This document shows, in pieces, positions 1-5,196 of a stretch of 5,196 nucleotides of DNA. A program made the position numbers and the translations under genes. The stretch is from the NCBI GenBank assembly GCA_937871645.1, contig CALMPZ010000477.1, positions 1-5,196 of the forward strand, in the 5' to 3' direction. Position 1 is the stretch's first letter. Each line of letters starts with the position of its first letter. A model generated the notes under the pieces. That model did not search any database, had not been told where the DNA came from, and was given only the letters and a program-made list of their open reading frames with translations. This stretch comes from an uncultured Polymorphobacter sp. GTDB taxonomy: Bacteria > Pseudomonadota > Alphaproteobacteria > Sphingomonadales > Sphingomonadaceae.

Positions 1-1395
1 GGCCTGCAGCTGCGGCAATTTCGCAATCACACCGCCGCGTGCATCAATAAAGCCCGAGATGCCGGTCGGTGTGGCACGCACGACGGGCACGCCTTCCTCG
101 ATGGCGCGCAGCCGCGCCTGCGCAAAATGCTGCGGCGGGCCGTCGCCGCCAAACCATGCATCGTTCGACACCGTCAGCAGCCACGCTGGCCGGTCGCGCG
201 CATCGACGACGCGCGCCGGAAAAATGATTTCATAGCAGATTTGCGCGCCCATCGGCGGAAGTCCGGGCAGGTGCAGCGTCTGCGGCCCCGGCCCTTCCCA
301 GAAATCGAGCGTCCCCGGCACCAGCCGCGCCAGCCCCAGCGGCGTCATCAGCGGCCGGAACGGCAGATATTCGCCGAGCGGCACCAGATGCGCCTTGTCA
401 TAGCGACCATGGATAATGCCCTGCCCGTCGAGTGCGAACAGGCTGTTGCGCGCGCCGACCGCAACACCGTCGGCATCGCGTTCGATATGGTCGCTGCCGA
501 ACAGCAACAACCCCTGCGCGGGCACCAGCGATGCAACGAATTCGCGCACTGCGGGGTCCTCGCCGATGGTGAACTGCAACGCGCCTTCGGGCCAGATGAC
601 GACTTGCGCGCCGTCGCCGAACGCCTGCCGCGTCAGCGCCGCATATTGTGCGAGGTTGGCATTGGGATCGGCGTAGCGGCTGCCCTGCCCGATATTGGGC
701 TGGACCAGCGCCAGGCGGATTGTCGTCGGCGTGGGCAGCGGCGCCCGCAGCGCCCAGCTGGTAACTGCCACAACGAGCAACAGCGGCGCGACCAGCAGCA
801 CCGGCTGGCGCAAAAGGTCGCCGCGCATCAGCAACGCCAACGCGCCCGCCACGACCCAGACCAATCCTGACAGACCGATGGCGCCAACCCATGCCGCAGC
901 ACCGGCCAACGGCGGCAGCGGCAGCCAGATCGCCCCCAGCGGGTTCCACGCAAATCCGCTGAGCAAATGCCCGCGCAGCCATTCGGTGAGCATCCACAGC
1001 GCCGCGAACCACAGGCTGCGGCCGGCCAGTCCGCGCCCGAGCCGCCATGCGCCCCAGGCCGACAGCGCCGGATACAGCGCCATCAACGCCGCAACCCCGA
1101 CCACCGCCAGCCAGCCGAGCGCCGGCGGCATCGCCGCCTGATAGGTGAACGCCGTCGCAATCCAGTTAAAGCCCAGCACGAAGTGCCCCAGCCCGAACCA
1201 CCAGCCGAGGCCAAAGGCCCGGCGCCCGGTCGTCGCGGCATCGATCAGCCACAGCAACGCCGCCGCGGCGACCAGCGTCAGCGGCCATAGCACAAACGGC
1301 GTGAACCCCAGCGCAGCAAGCGCGCCGAGCAACGTCGAAACGGTTGCGCCACGCCACGCCGGGGTAAGGGATGTGTAGGTCGTCAGAACTGGCAT
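1..1395 (-). CDS. lnt: Apolipoprotein N-acyltransferase (partial, C-terminus beyond window)
   Basis: Lnt transfers an acyl chain from a phospholipid to the N-terminal diacylglyceryl-cysteine of apolipoproteins, the last step of lipoprotein maturation, in the inner membrane. The first 465 residues are present; E. coli Lnt has 512, so perhaps 40-70 are missing. Residues 1 to about 215 are hydrophobic with several membrane segments, including an FNWIATAFTYQ stretch and TEWLRGHLLSGFAWNPLG. The nitrilase-fold domain begins near residue 226 (IRLALVQPNIGQ). All catalytic residues are visible: E270 in VIWPEGAL, K334 in GRYDKAHLVPLGEYLP and C387 in ICYEIIFP, matching E. coli E267, K335 and C387. SNDAWFGG and RATPTGISG follow as expected. 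The ATG at 1395 has a weak GGGA eight bases upstream. An in-frame GTG 17 codons earlier lies inside a hairpin and is less likely. The gene lies 105 bases downstream of a UrcA gene, separated by that hairpin, so it may have its own promoter, but I see no clear one. Confidence 0.96.
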   Translation of the reverse strand, partial: MPVLTTYTSLTPAWRGATVSTLLGALAALGFTPFVLWPLTLVAAAALLWLIDAATTGRRAFGLGWWFGLGHFVLGFNWIATAFTYQAAMPPALGWLAVVGVAALMALYPALSAWGAWRLGRGLAGRSLWFAALWMLTEWLRGHLLSGFAWNPLGAIWLPLPPLAGAAAWVGAIGLSGLVWVVAGALALLMRGDLLRQPVLLVAPLLLVVAVTSWALRAPLPTPTTIRLALVQPNIGQGSRYADPNANLAQYAALTRQAFGDGAQVVIWPEGALQFTIGEDPAVREFVASLVPAQGLLLFGSDHIERDADGVAVGARNSLFALDGQGIIHGRYDKAHLVPLGEYLPFRPLMTPLGLARLVPGTLDFWEGPGPQTLHLPGLPPMGAQICYEIIFPARVVDARDRPAWLLTVSNDAWFGGDGPPQHFAQARLRAIEEGVPVVRATPTGISGFIDARGGVIAKLPQLQA

Positions 1396-1444
1396 CGCAC
1401 GATTCCCGCTGGTGGCGCGCGACCCTATCGGCGCCGCACCAGAC

Positions 1445-1480
1445 ACGCAATCAGGCCCGCATTGCAGCGGGCCTGTGCGT
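1445..1480 (-). terminator. Hairpin, probable terminator of the UrcA unit
   Basis: A perfect 9-bp GC-rich stem (CAGGCCCGC with GCGGGCCTG, 1452-1460 and 1467-1475) encloses the 6-base loop 1461-1466. After a 2-base bulge it is extended by five more pairs (1445-1449 with 1476-1480). It lies 20 bases past the stop codon of the downstream UrcA gene and before the lnt start, where a terminator is expected. No run of T follows on the minus strand, so it is not a textbook intrinsic terminator. It could instead stabilise the 3' end of the mRNA or only weaken read-through into lnt. Confidence 0.6.
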
Positions 1481-1500
1481 CGTCGCGGGCGGCGGGCGTT

Positions 1501-1812
1501 TTACGCCTTGGTCGTTGCAGCCTTGCTCGCGGCGACCGCTGCATTGATGCAGTTCTGCTCGGCAGTGCGGCTGGCGACGTCATTAAGGTCGGTGGCACAG
1601 ACGATCTTGGCGGCCGACTTGACGCGGGCGGCATAGGCGCTCTGGCCGGCCGGGCTCGCCATGTTGAGGTCGCTGTACGAAACGCTGATCGAGGTGACGT
1701 CCATCGTGGCGGCATGCGCCGGGGCGGTCGCGGCGCCGACGAAGGTCAGGCCGAGCACGAGCGCGGCAAAGCTGCCGAGGACGTTGCGCGAGAAAGTGGC
1801 GGTGTTGGTCAT
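1501..1812 (-). CDS. UrcA-family small secreted protein (downstream copy)
   Basis: This 103-residue protein belongs to the UrcA family, named after a uranium-induced Caulobacter gene; its molecular function is not known. Residues 1 to about 34 form a signal peptide: a short polar N-terminus with R9, a hydrophobic core (VLGSFAALVLGLTFVGAA) and a likely signal peptidase I site after PAHA. The mature part is about 69 residues and carries the family pattern: SVSYSDLNMASPAG, then AARVKSAAKIVC, then a second cysteine (C72 and C88) that could form a disulfide in the periplasm. The ATG at 1812 was chosen because AAGGA lies eight bases upstream and the signal peptide starts there; the frame stays open further upstream to 1980, but that part is not protein-like. 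It is a paralogue of the gene immediately upstream, 113 bases away, and may be co-transcribed with it. Confidence 0.9.
   Translation of the reverse strand: MTNTATFSRNVLGSFAALVLGLTFVGAATAPAHAATMDVTSISVSYSDLNMASPAGQSAYAARVKSAAKIVCATDLNDVASRTAEQNCINAAVAASKAATTKA
1656..1688. repeat. 33-base direct repeat, copy 1 (within UrcA gene)
   Basis: These 33 bases are identical to 2084-2116, an offset of 428 bases. The segment encodes the SVSYSDLNMA core of the UrcA domain in both paralogues. The flanking coding sequence is only partly conserved. It marks the two genes as a tandem duplication, with this block kept by selection, recent origin or gene conversion. Confidence 0.85.
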
Positions 1813-1876
1813 GGGGAGGTTCCTTGCTTCTAGGGGTTCGGGAAGGGACGCGGTACCTAGGGATTGGGGCGCGGTG

Positions 1877-1912
1877 GGCGGCGTGACATCAGGGGGGAAA
1901 TGGCACGCCGCC
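1877..1912. other. Inverted repeat between the two UrcA genes
   Basis: A perfect 9-bp inverted repeat (GGCGGCGTG at 1877-1885, CACGCCGCC at 1904-1912) flanks an 18-base spacer. It lies in the 113-base gap, just past the stop codon of the upstream UrcA gene. On the minus strand the transcript could fold into a hairpin, acting as an attenuator or partial terminator or stabilising the upstream message. There is no T-tract and the loop is long, so chance pairing in GC-rich DNA is also possible. Confidence 0.35.
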
Positions 1913-1925
1913 GCGCGGGGAAGCG

Positions 1926-2252
1926 TTACGAGTTGCTGGCGGCGGGCAGCTTGGCGCCGGCGACGGCAGCATCGATGCACGCCTGTTCGGCGCTGCGGCT
2001 GGCGACATCGCCGAAGTCGTTGGCGCAGACGCTCTTGGCAGCGGTCTTGACGCGGGCAGCGAGGACGTTCTGGCCGGCGGCGGTCGCCATGTTGAGGTCG
2101 CTGTACGAAACGCTGACCGAAACGGCATTGTCGTAGGCGGGGACCGTGGCGGCATTGGCGGGCGCGGTGGCGGCACCGACAAAGGCAAAACCGAGGACCA
2201 GCGCGCCGAAGCCGCCGACGAGATTGCGCGAGAGAGTGTTGCTGTTGATCAT
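1926..2252 (-). CDS. UrcA-family small secreted protein (upstream copy)
   Basis: This 108-residue protein is a paralogue of the one encoded at 1501-1812. Residues 1-34 form a signal peptide (LVGGFGALVLGFAFVGAATA core, likely cleavage after PANA). The mature part of about 74 residues has the UrcA-family pattern SVSVSYSDLNMATAAGQ, LAARVKTAAKSVC and a second cysteine (C76 and C92, spacing identical to the paralogue). The ATG at 2252 has a strong AGGAG six bases upstream, which fixes the start although the frame is open further upstream. The gene is the first of the pair and follows an AT-rich gap with candidate promoters, so it probably leads the transcription unit. Family function is unknown; a periplasmic, possibly stress- or metal-responsive role is only inferred from the family's name gene. 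Confidence 0.9.
   Translation of the reverse strand: MINSNTLSRNLVGGFGALVLGFAFVGAATAPANAATVPAYDNAVSVSVSYSDLNMATAAGQNVLAARVKTAAKSVCANDFGDVASRSAEQACIDAAVAGAKLPAASNS
2084..2116. repeat. 33-base direct repeat, copy 2 (within UrcA gene)
   Basis: Identical to 1656-1688. It encodes the SVSYSDLNMA core of the upstream UrcA paralogue. The bases on either side differ between the copies. Confidence 0.85.
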
Positions 2253-2310
2253 GTTAGGCTCCTGTTTAAACGGGGGAAGCGTGATTGCTTGCCGTCCATG
2301 CCAAGAGCAT

Positions 2311-2326
2311 TGCATCAACCGTGCCA
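2311..2326 (-). promoter_or_regulatory. Sigma-54-like promoter element upstream of UrcA pair
   Basis: On the minus strand the sequence TGGCAC, five bases, ATGCA matches the sigma-54 -24/-12 consensus (TGGCAC-N5-TTGCA) with one mismatch in the -12 box. The essential GG and GC are exactly ten bases apart. It would start transcription near 2300, giving a leader of about 48 bases before the UrcA ATG at 2252. This is a visual match only. No enhancer-binding-protein site was recognised. Confidence 0.35.
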
Positions 2327-2349
2327 AGTTGAATCTGGAACTTTAAATG

Positions 2350-2355
2350 ATTATA
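2350..2355 (-). promoter_or_regulatory. Candidate -10 box (TATAAT) upstream of UrcA pair
   Basis: A perfect TATAAT lies on the minus strand in the AT-rich gap between the methyltransferase and the UrcA genes. A start near 2343 would leave a leader of about 90 bases. I see no convincing -35 box 16-18 bases upstream. In such an AT-rich stretch a chance match is quite possible. Confidence 0.3.
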
Positions 2356-2467
2356 TTTCAATATGTTGATACATAGCGGTCGCGCGGCATCCGAAAATGA
2401 ATGCTGGATGAATTGCTGAATATTGGTTCATAATACCAACTATTGGCAGCGTATTTCGAATGCGATT

Positions 2468-3265
2468 TCAGTACGTATCCGGTTCGAAAAAATGTGCCAG
2501 CGCGATACCGCTGCTCGTCGCGACATTGAGCGAATCGAACCCCGACACGATCGGGATTGCCACCGCGCGCGCGCGTGCCAGCAGTGCATCGGGTAACCCT
2601 GGCCCCTCGGCGCCGAGCAGCAGCGCGACGCGCGGCGACCGCACCACATCCGCCAGTCGCGTCGCGCGGTGCGGGCTCAACGCCAGCGCGTCGAAGCCGT
2701 GGCGCGCCAGCAGGTCGAGCAGATCGCCTGCGACGGTGGCGAACGGCACCGTCAGTGTTGCCCCCACCGAAACGCGGATCGCCTTGCGGTACAGCGGGTC
2801 GCAGCAATCAGGCGCGAGCAGCACCGCCGCCGCGCCGAACGCCGCCGCGTTGCGGAAAATGCCGCCGAGGTTGTCGTGATTGGAAATGCCGACCAGCACG
2901 ACGAGCAGCGCGCGGTCGGGTAAGTCCGCCAGCAGCGCGTCAGCGTCGGCCGGTGCAGCTGCGGCGCCGTGCGCCAATATGCCCCGATGCAGCGCAAACC
3001 CGGCAACGCGGTCGAGCACCGGCTGCGCCGCCGCATAGACCGGCAATTCACCCGCCGCCGCGATCATATCGCCCAACGCAGGGACACGGTGTTCGGCAAT
3101 CAACAGCGACCGCGCCTGATGCCGCGATCCGGCGAGCAGGCGTTCGACGACGACCTTGCCCTCGGCGATGAATTCACGGTCGCGCCCGACGAGGTCGCGT
3201 TCGCGAATGTCGCGATACGGCGCCAGCCGCGGGTCGTCGGGGTCGGTGACGGCGATGACCGGCAT
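2468..3265 (-). CDS. SpoU/TrmH-family RNA 2'-O-methyltransferase
   Basis: This 265-residue SPOUT-class enzyme should methylate a ribose 2'-OH in tRNA or rRNA using S-adenosylmethionine. The N-terminal part (about 1-110) resembles the SpoU substrate-binding domain, with REFIAEGKVVVERLL near residue 30. The catalytic domain carries the three SpoU motifs: motif 1 NHDNLGGIFRNA (129-140, catalytic-type R138), motif 2 LLLGAEGPGLP (215-225) and motif 3 IPIVSGFDSLNVATSSGIAL (237-256), which form the knotted cofactor site. The length is normal for the family. The start codon overlaps the stop of trhO by one base (TGATG), which indicates translational coupling. Which RNA position it modifies cannot be read from the sequence; TrmH-like and RlmB-like members share these motifs. 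Confidence 0.92.
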   Translation of the reverse strand: MPVIAVTDPDDPRLAPYRDIRERDLVGRDREFIAEGKVVVERLLAGSRHQARSLLIAEHRVPALGDMIAAAGELPVYAAAQPVLDRVAGFALHRGILAHGAAAAPADADALLADLPDRALLVVLVGISNHDNLGGIFRNAAAFGAAAVLLAPDCCDPLYRKAIRVSVGATLTVPFATVAGDLLDLLARHGFDALALSPHRATRLADVVRSPRVALLLGAEGPGLPDALLARARAVAIPIVSGFDSLNVATSSGIALAHFFEPDTY

Positions 3266-4224
3266 CAGCCGTCGCGGTCGCCGAGGTGCGCGATGCCGAG
3301 CTCGGCGGCACGCGCGACCTGGCGCTCGCGCTCGGCATAACCGGTGCGCTGCGCGTCGCTGCGCGCGTCATGACAGTGCGGGCAACTGACGCCCGGCACG
3401 CACAGCGGCGAGGCACGGTCTTCGGCGCTGACCGGCATGCGACAGGCATGGCACAGCTCGTGCGTCCCCGGTGCCAGCCCGTGCCCGACCGCGACGCGGC
3501 CGTCAAAAACGAAGCATTCGCCGTTCCAGCGGCTTTGTTCGGCGGGCACCGTTTCGAGATAGCGCAGGATGCCGCCGTGGAGATGGTGGACATCGTCGAA
3601 GCCGCGGGCGCGCAGCAGCGCCGTCGACTTTTCGCAGCGGATGCCGCCGGTGCAGAACATCGCGACGCGTGGTTTGGGGCCATCGGCGTAGCGCGCCGCA
3701 AAATCATCGAACCACGCGGGAAAGTCGGCAAAGCGCGACGTCGCCGGGTTGAGCGCGCGCTCGAAGCTGCCGACGCGCACTTCATAGTCGTTGCGCGTAT
3801 CGATGACGATGGTCGCGGGGTCGTCGATCAGCGCGTTCCAGTCGGCGGCCGCGACATAATTGCCCGCCGCCTGTGTCGGATCGGCCTCGGGCGCACCAAG
3901 TGTGACGATCTCGCGCTTGATGCGCACCTTCATGCGCAGGAATGGCGGCGTTGCGGCGGCAGAGAACTTCAGCTCGAAATCGGCGTCACCGGCCAGCACG
4001 CGCAAATGCGCCACCACTGCATCGACACCCGCCGCACTGCCGGCAATCGTGCCGTTGAAGCCTTCGGGCGCCAGCAGGATCGTGCCCTTCACCCCCTGCG
4101 CACTGCACAGGTCGAGCAACGGCATGCGCAGCGCAACAGGCGCATCGAAGCGCGTGAAATGATAGAAGGCCGCCACACGCAGCGGCGCGGCCTCGACATC
4201 GGGCGAATTGGTCGGCAAGTTCAT
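3265..4224 (-). CDS. trhO: tRNA uridine(34) hydroxylase, rhodanese-domain (TrhO/YceA)
   Basis: TrhO hydroxylates uridine at the wobble position 34 of certain tRNAs to 5-hydroxyuridine, using oxygen, as the first step toward cmo5U/mo5U. The product here is 319 residues, normal for the family. An N-terminal acylphosphatase-like domain (about 14-105) includes GVKGTILLAPEGFNGTIAG. The rhodanese domain (about 125-230) has IDTRNDYEV and the active-site loop CTGGIRCEKS with C191 and C197. The C-terminal tail holds paired cysteines, CHAC (258-261) and CPHC (281-284), which are typical and may bind a metal. The ATG at 4224 was chosen because TAGGA lies eight bases upstream and the family's N-terminus begins here. 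The same frame stays open to 5037, but that part runs antisense to the dehydrogenase gene. It is the first gene of a two-gene unit with the RNA methyltransferase. Confidence 0.95.
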   Translation of the reverse strand: MNLPTNSPDVEAAPLRVAAFYHFTRFDAPVALRMPLLDLCSAQGVKGTILLAPEGFNGTIAGSAAGVDAVVAHLRVLAGDADFELKFSAAATPPFLRMKVRIKREIVTLGAPEADPTQAAGNYVAAADWNALIDDPATIVIDTRNDYEVRVGSFERALNPATSRFADFPAWFDDFAARYADGPKPRVAMFCTGGIRCEKSTALLRARGFDDVHHLHGGILRYLETVPAEQSRWNGECFVFDGRVAVGHGLAPGTHELCHACRMPVSAEDRASPLCVPGVSCPHCHDARSDAQRTGYAERERQVARAAELGIAHLGDRDG

Positions 4225-4281
4225 CGTGCGCGTCCTACACCAATCGACGCATAACCGTGAACCAGCGAATCGAGCAGCACT
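4225..4281. promoter_or_regulatory. Divergent intergenic region trhO / dehydrogenase
   Basis: These 57 bases separate two divergent start codons, so promoter elements for both genes must lie here or reach into the opposing coding sequences. Only the trhO ribosome binding site (4233-4237) is clear. No confident -35/-10 pair is visible on either strand, and the dehydrogenase side lacks a good Shine-Dalgarno sequence. Confidence 0.5.
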
Positions 4282-5196
4282 ATGACAACCAGACAGGTCC
4301 TGATGTCGGCGAAGGGCCATGCGCGTGCCGCTGCCGAGCTGGCGCAGTTCGACGGGCTGGACATCATCTGCCTCAATGCCGGCGGCGTCTTCACGCGCAA
4401 CGGCGCCGCCATCGCCGCCGAAGAAGTCGACCCCGAGGTATTCTGGGCGAGCCTCGACCTGCATTATGACGGGCTGCTGGGCGACTTCTTCCGCACCGTC
4501 CTTAAGGGCAGCCGCGGCAAATGGGTGCAATTGTTCAACGCCGGGCTCGACAATCCGGCGTTCCGCAAGCTGATGGAAAAGGGCGTGCGGCTGACGAAGA
4601 GCGACGCGCAATCCCCCGCCATCGCCGAATATGTCATCGCCCATGCGTTCAGCCTGTTGCACCCGATTGCCGAACAGGCCGCAGCACAAGCTGCGCACGA
4701 CTGGAGACGCATCGAGTTCCGCGAGATCGCCTCGACGCGCTGGCTGATGCTCGGCTACGGCCCGATCGGCCAGGCGATTGCAACGCGGCTGGCACCGTTC
4801 GGCGCCAAGCTCGATGTCATCCGCCGCAGCCCGGCCAGCGACCCGCACGTGGCGCGCTTCGGCACCGACGCCGACATCGCCGCCTGGTTGCCCGACGCCG
4901 ATGTCGTGGTGCTCGCCTGCCCGCTCAACGACGCGACGCGCGGACTGGCCGATGCGGCGTTCTTCGCGGCAATGAAGCCCGGCGCCATCCTCATCAACAT
5001 CGCGCGCGGTGAGATTGTCGACGACGCCGCGCTGCACCTCGCGCTGGCGCGCCAGCAGCCGGCGTTCGCGGTGCTCGACGTGCTGCCCGTCGAGCCGCTA
5101 CCCGCCGACAGCTGGCACTGGGATAACCCGCAAGTCCGCGTGACCGCGCATTGTTCGAATGCCGGCGACGGCCCGCCGGCGCGCGGTGCGGCACGC
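4282..5196 (+). CDS. D-2-hydroxyacid dehydrogenase (partial, C-terminus beyond window)
   Basis: This enzyme of the D-isomer-specific 2-hydroxyacid dehydrogenase family interconverts 2-keto acids and D-2-hydroxyacids with a nicotinamide cofactor. Glyoxylate or hydroxypyruvate is a plausible substrate but unproven. The window holds 305 residues, so only a short tail is probably missing. The cofactor domain has the Rossmann motif GYGPIG (158-163), and the family signature is MKPGAILINIARGEIVDD (231-248). The catalytic triad is present: R242, E271 in VLPVEPLP and H290 in VTAHCSN. After the second strand of the Rossmann fold the chain reads VIRRSP (R181, R182) rather than having an acidic residue, which suggests NADPH preference as in GhrA-like enzymes. 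The ATG at 4282 is favoured because a stop closes the frame at 4258, but no good ribosome binding site precedes it. The ATG at 4303 (M8) is an alternative. The gene diverges from trhO. Confidence 0.92.
   Translation, partial: MTTRQVLMSAKGHARAAAELAQFDGLDIICLNAGGVFTRNGAAIAAEEVDPEVFWASLDLHYDGLLGDFFRTVLKGSRGKWVQLFNAGLDNPAFRKLMEKGVRLTKSDAQSPAIAEYVIAHAFSLLHPIAEQAAAQAAHDWRRIEFREIASTRWLMLGYGPIGQAIATRLAPFGAKLDVIRRSPASDPHVARFGTDADIAAWLPDADVVVLACPLNDATRGLADAAFFAAMKPGAILINIARGEIVDDAALHLALARQQPAFAVLDVLPVEPLPADSWHWDNPQVRVTAHCSNAGDGPPARGAAR

Noticed and set aside
127..870. Plus-strand open frame (247 codons) opposite lnt
   Set aside because: It is antisense to the conserved catalytic half of Lnt, and its Arg/Gln/Ala-rich product has no family features.
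1813..1980. Upstream extension of the downstream UrcA frame
   Set aside because: It overlaps the end of the upstream UrcA gene in another frame and would bury the signal peptide. The start at 1812 has a good ribosome binding site.
2253..2327. Upstream extension of the upstream UrcA frame
   Set aside because: The added 25 residues would precede an ordinary signal peptide, and AGGAG is placed for the ATG at 2252.
2358..2807. Minus-strand open frame of 149 codons across the methyltransferase end and the AT-rich gap
   Set aside because: Most of it is the out-of-frame shadow of the SpoU domain, including motif 3. The tail in the gap has no start signal or family resemblance.
3286..4254. Long plus-strand open frame (322 codons) opposite trhO
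   Set aside because: It is exactly antisense to a clear trhO, its product is rich in Arg, Ala and Gly with no recognisable domain, and long antisense frames are expected in GC-rich codon-biased DNA.
4225..5037. N-terminal extension of the trhO frame, giving 590 residues
   Set aside because: The extension runs antisense through the dehydrogenase gene and has no domain. The family N-terminus and a ribosome binding site support the start at 4224, so this is not a fusion protein.
1..5196. CRISPR arrays, tRNA or rRNA genes, insertion sequences, toxin-antitoxin or defence genes
   Set aside because: I looked for spaced repeats, cloverleaf-type sequence, transposase motifs and terminal inverted repeats and saw none. 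The only notable direct repeat is the one explained by the UrcA duplication.

Overview
The window is GC-rich, compact bacterial chromosome. The protein families point to an alphaproteobacterium, most likely of the order Sphingomonadales: an Lnt of alphaproteobacterial style, two small secreted UrcA-family proteins (a family typical of Sphingomonadales and Caulobacterales), and alanine-rich, strongly GC3-biased coding. This placement is inferred from family content. There is no rRNA or other marker gene to confirm it.

Layout. Five genes lie on the minus strand and one on the plus strand. Reading the minus strand from right to left: trhO (tRNA uridine-34 hydroxylase, 4224-3265) overlaps the start of a SpoU/TrmH-family RNA 2'-O-methyltransferase (3265-2468) by one base. 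An AT-rich gap of about 215 bases follows, holding candidate promoters. Next come two tandem, paralogous UrcA-family genes (2252-1926 and 1812-1501) for small proteins with signal peptides. A strong hairpin follows, and then lnt (apolipoprotein N-acyltransferase, 1395 to beyond base 1, C-terminus missing). On the plus strand, a D-2-hydroxyacid dehydrogenase gene (4282 to beyond base 5196, C-terminus missing) diverges from trhO across a 57-base gap.

How the genes relate. The trhO/methyltransferase pair looks like a translationally coupled RNA-modification operon. The UrcA pair is a local duplication whose copies still share a perfect 33-base stretch. It appears to be its own transcription unit between two AT-rich or hairpin boundaries. 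Lnt performs the last step of lipoprotein maturation in the inner membrane and has all its expected catalytic residues. The dehydrogenase probably reduces small 2-keto acids such as glyoxylate or hydroxypyruvate, perhaps with NADPH.

I see no mobile element, CRISPR array, tRNA, rRNA or phage gene, and nothing that convincingly amounts to a new system. The least explained part is the tandem UrcA pair with its upstream AT-rich regulatory region.
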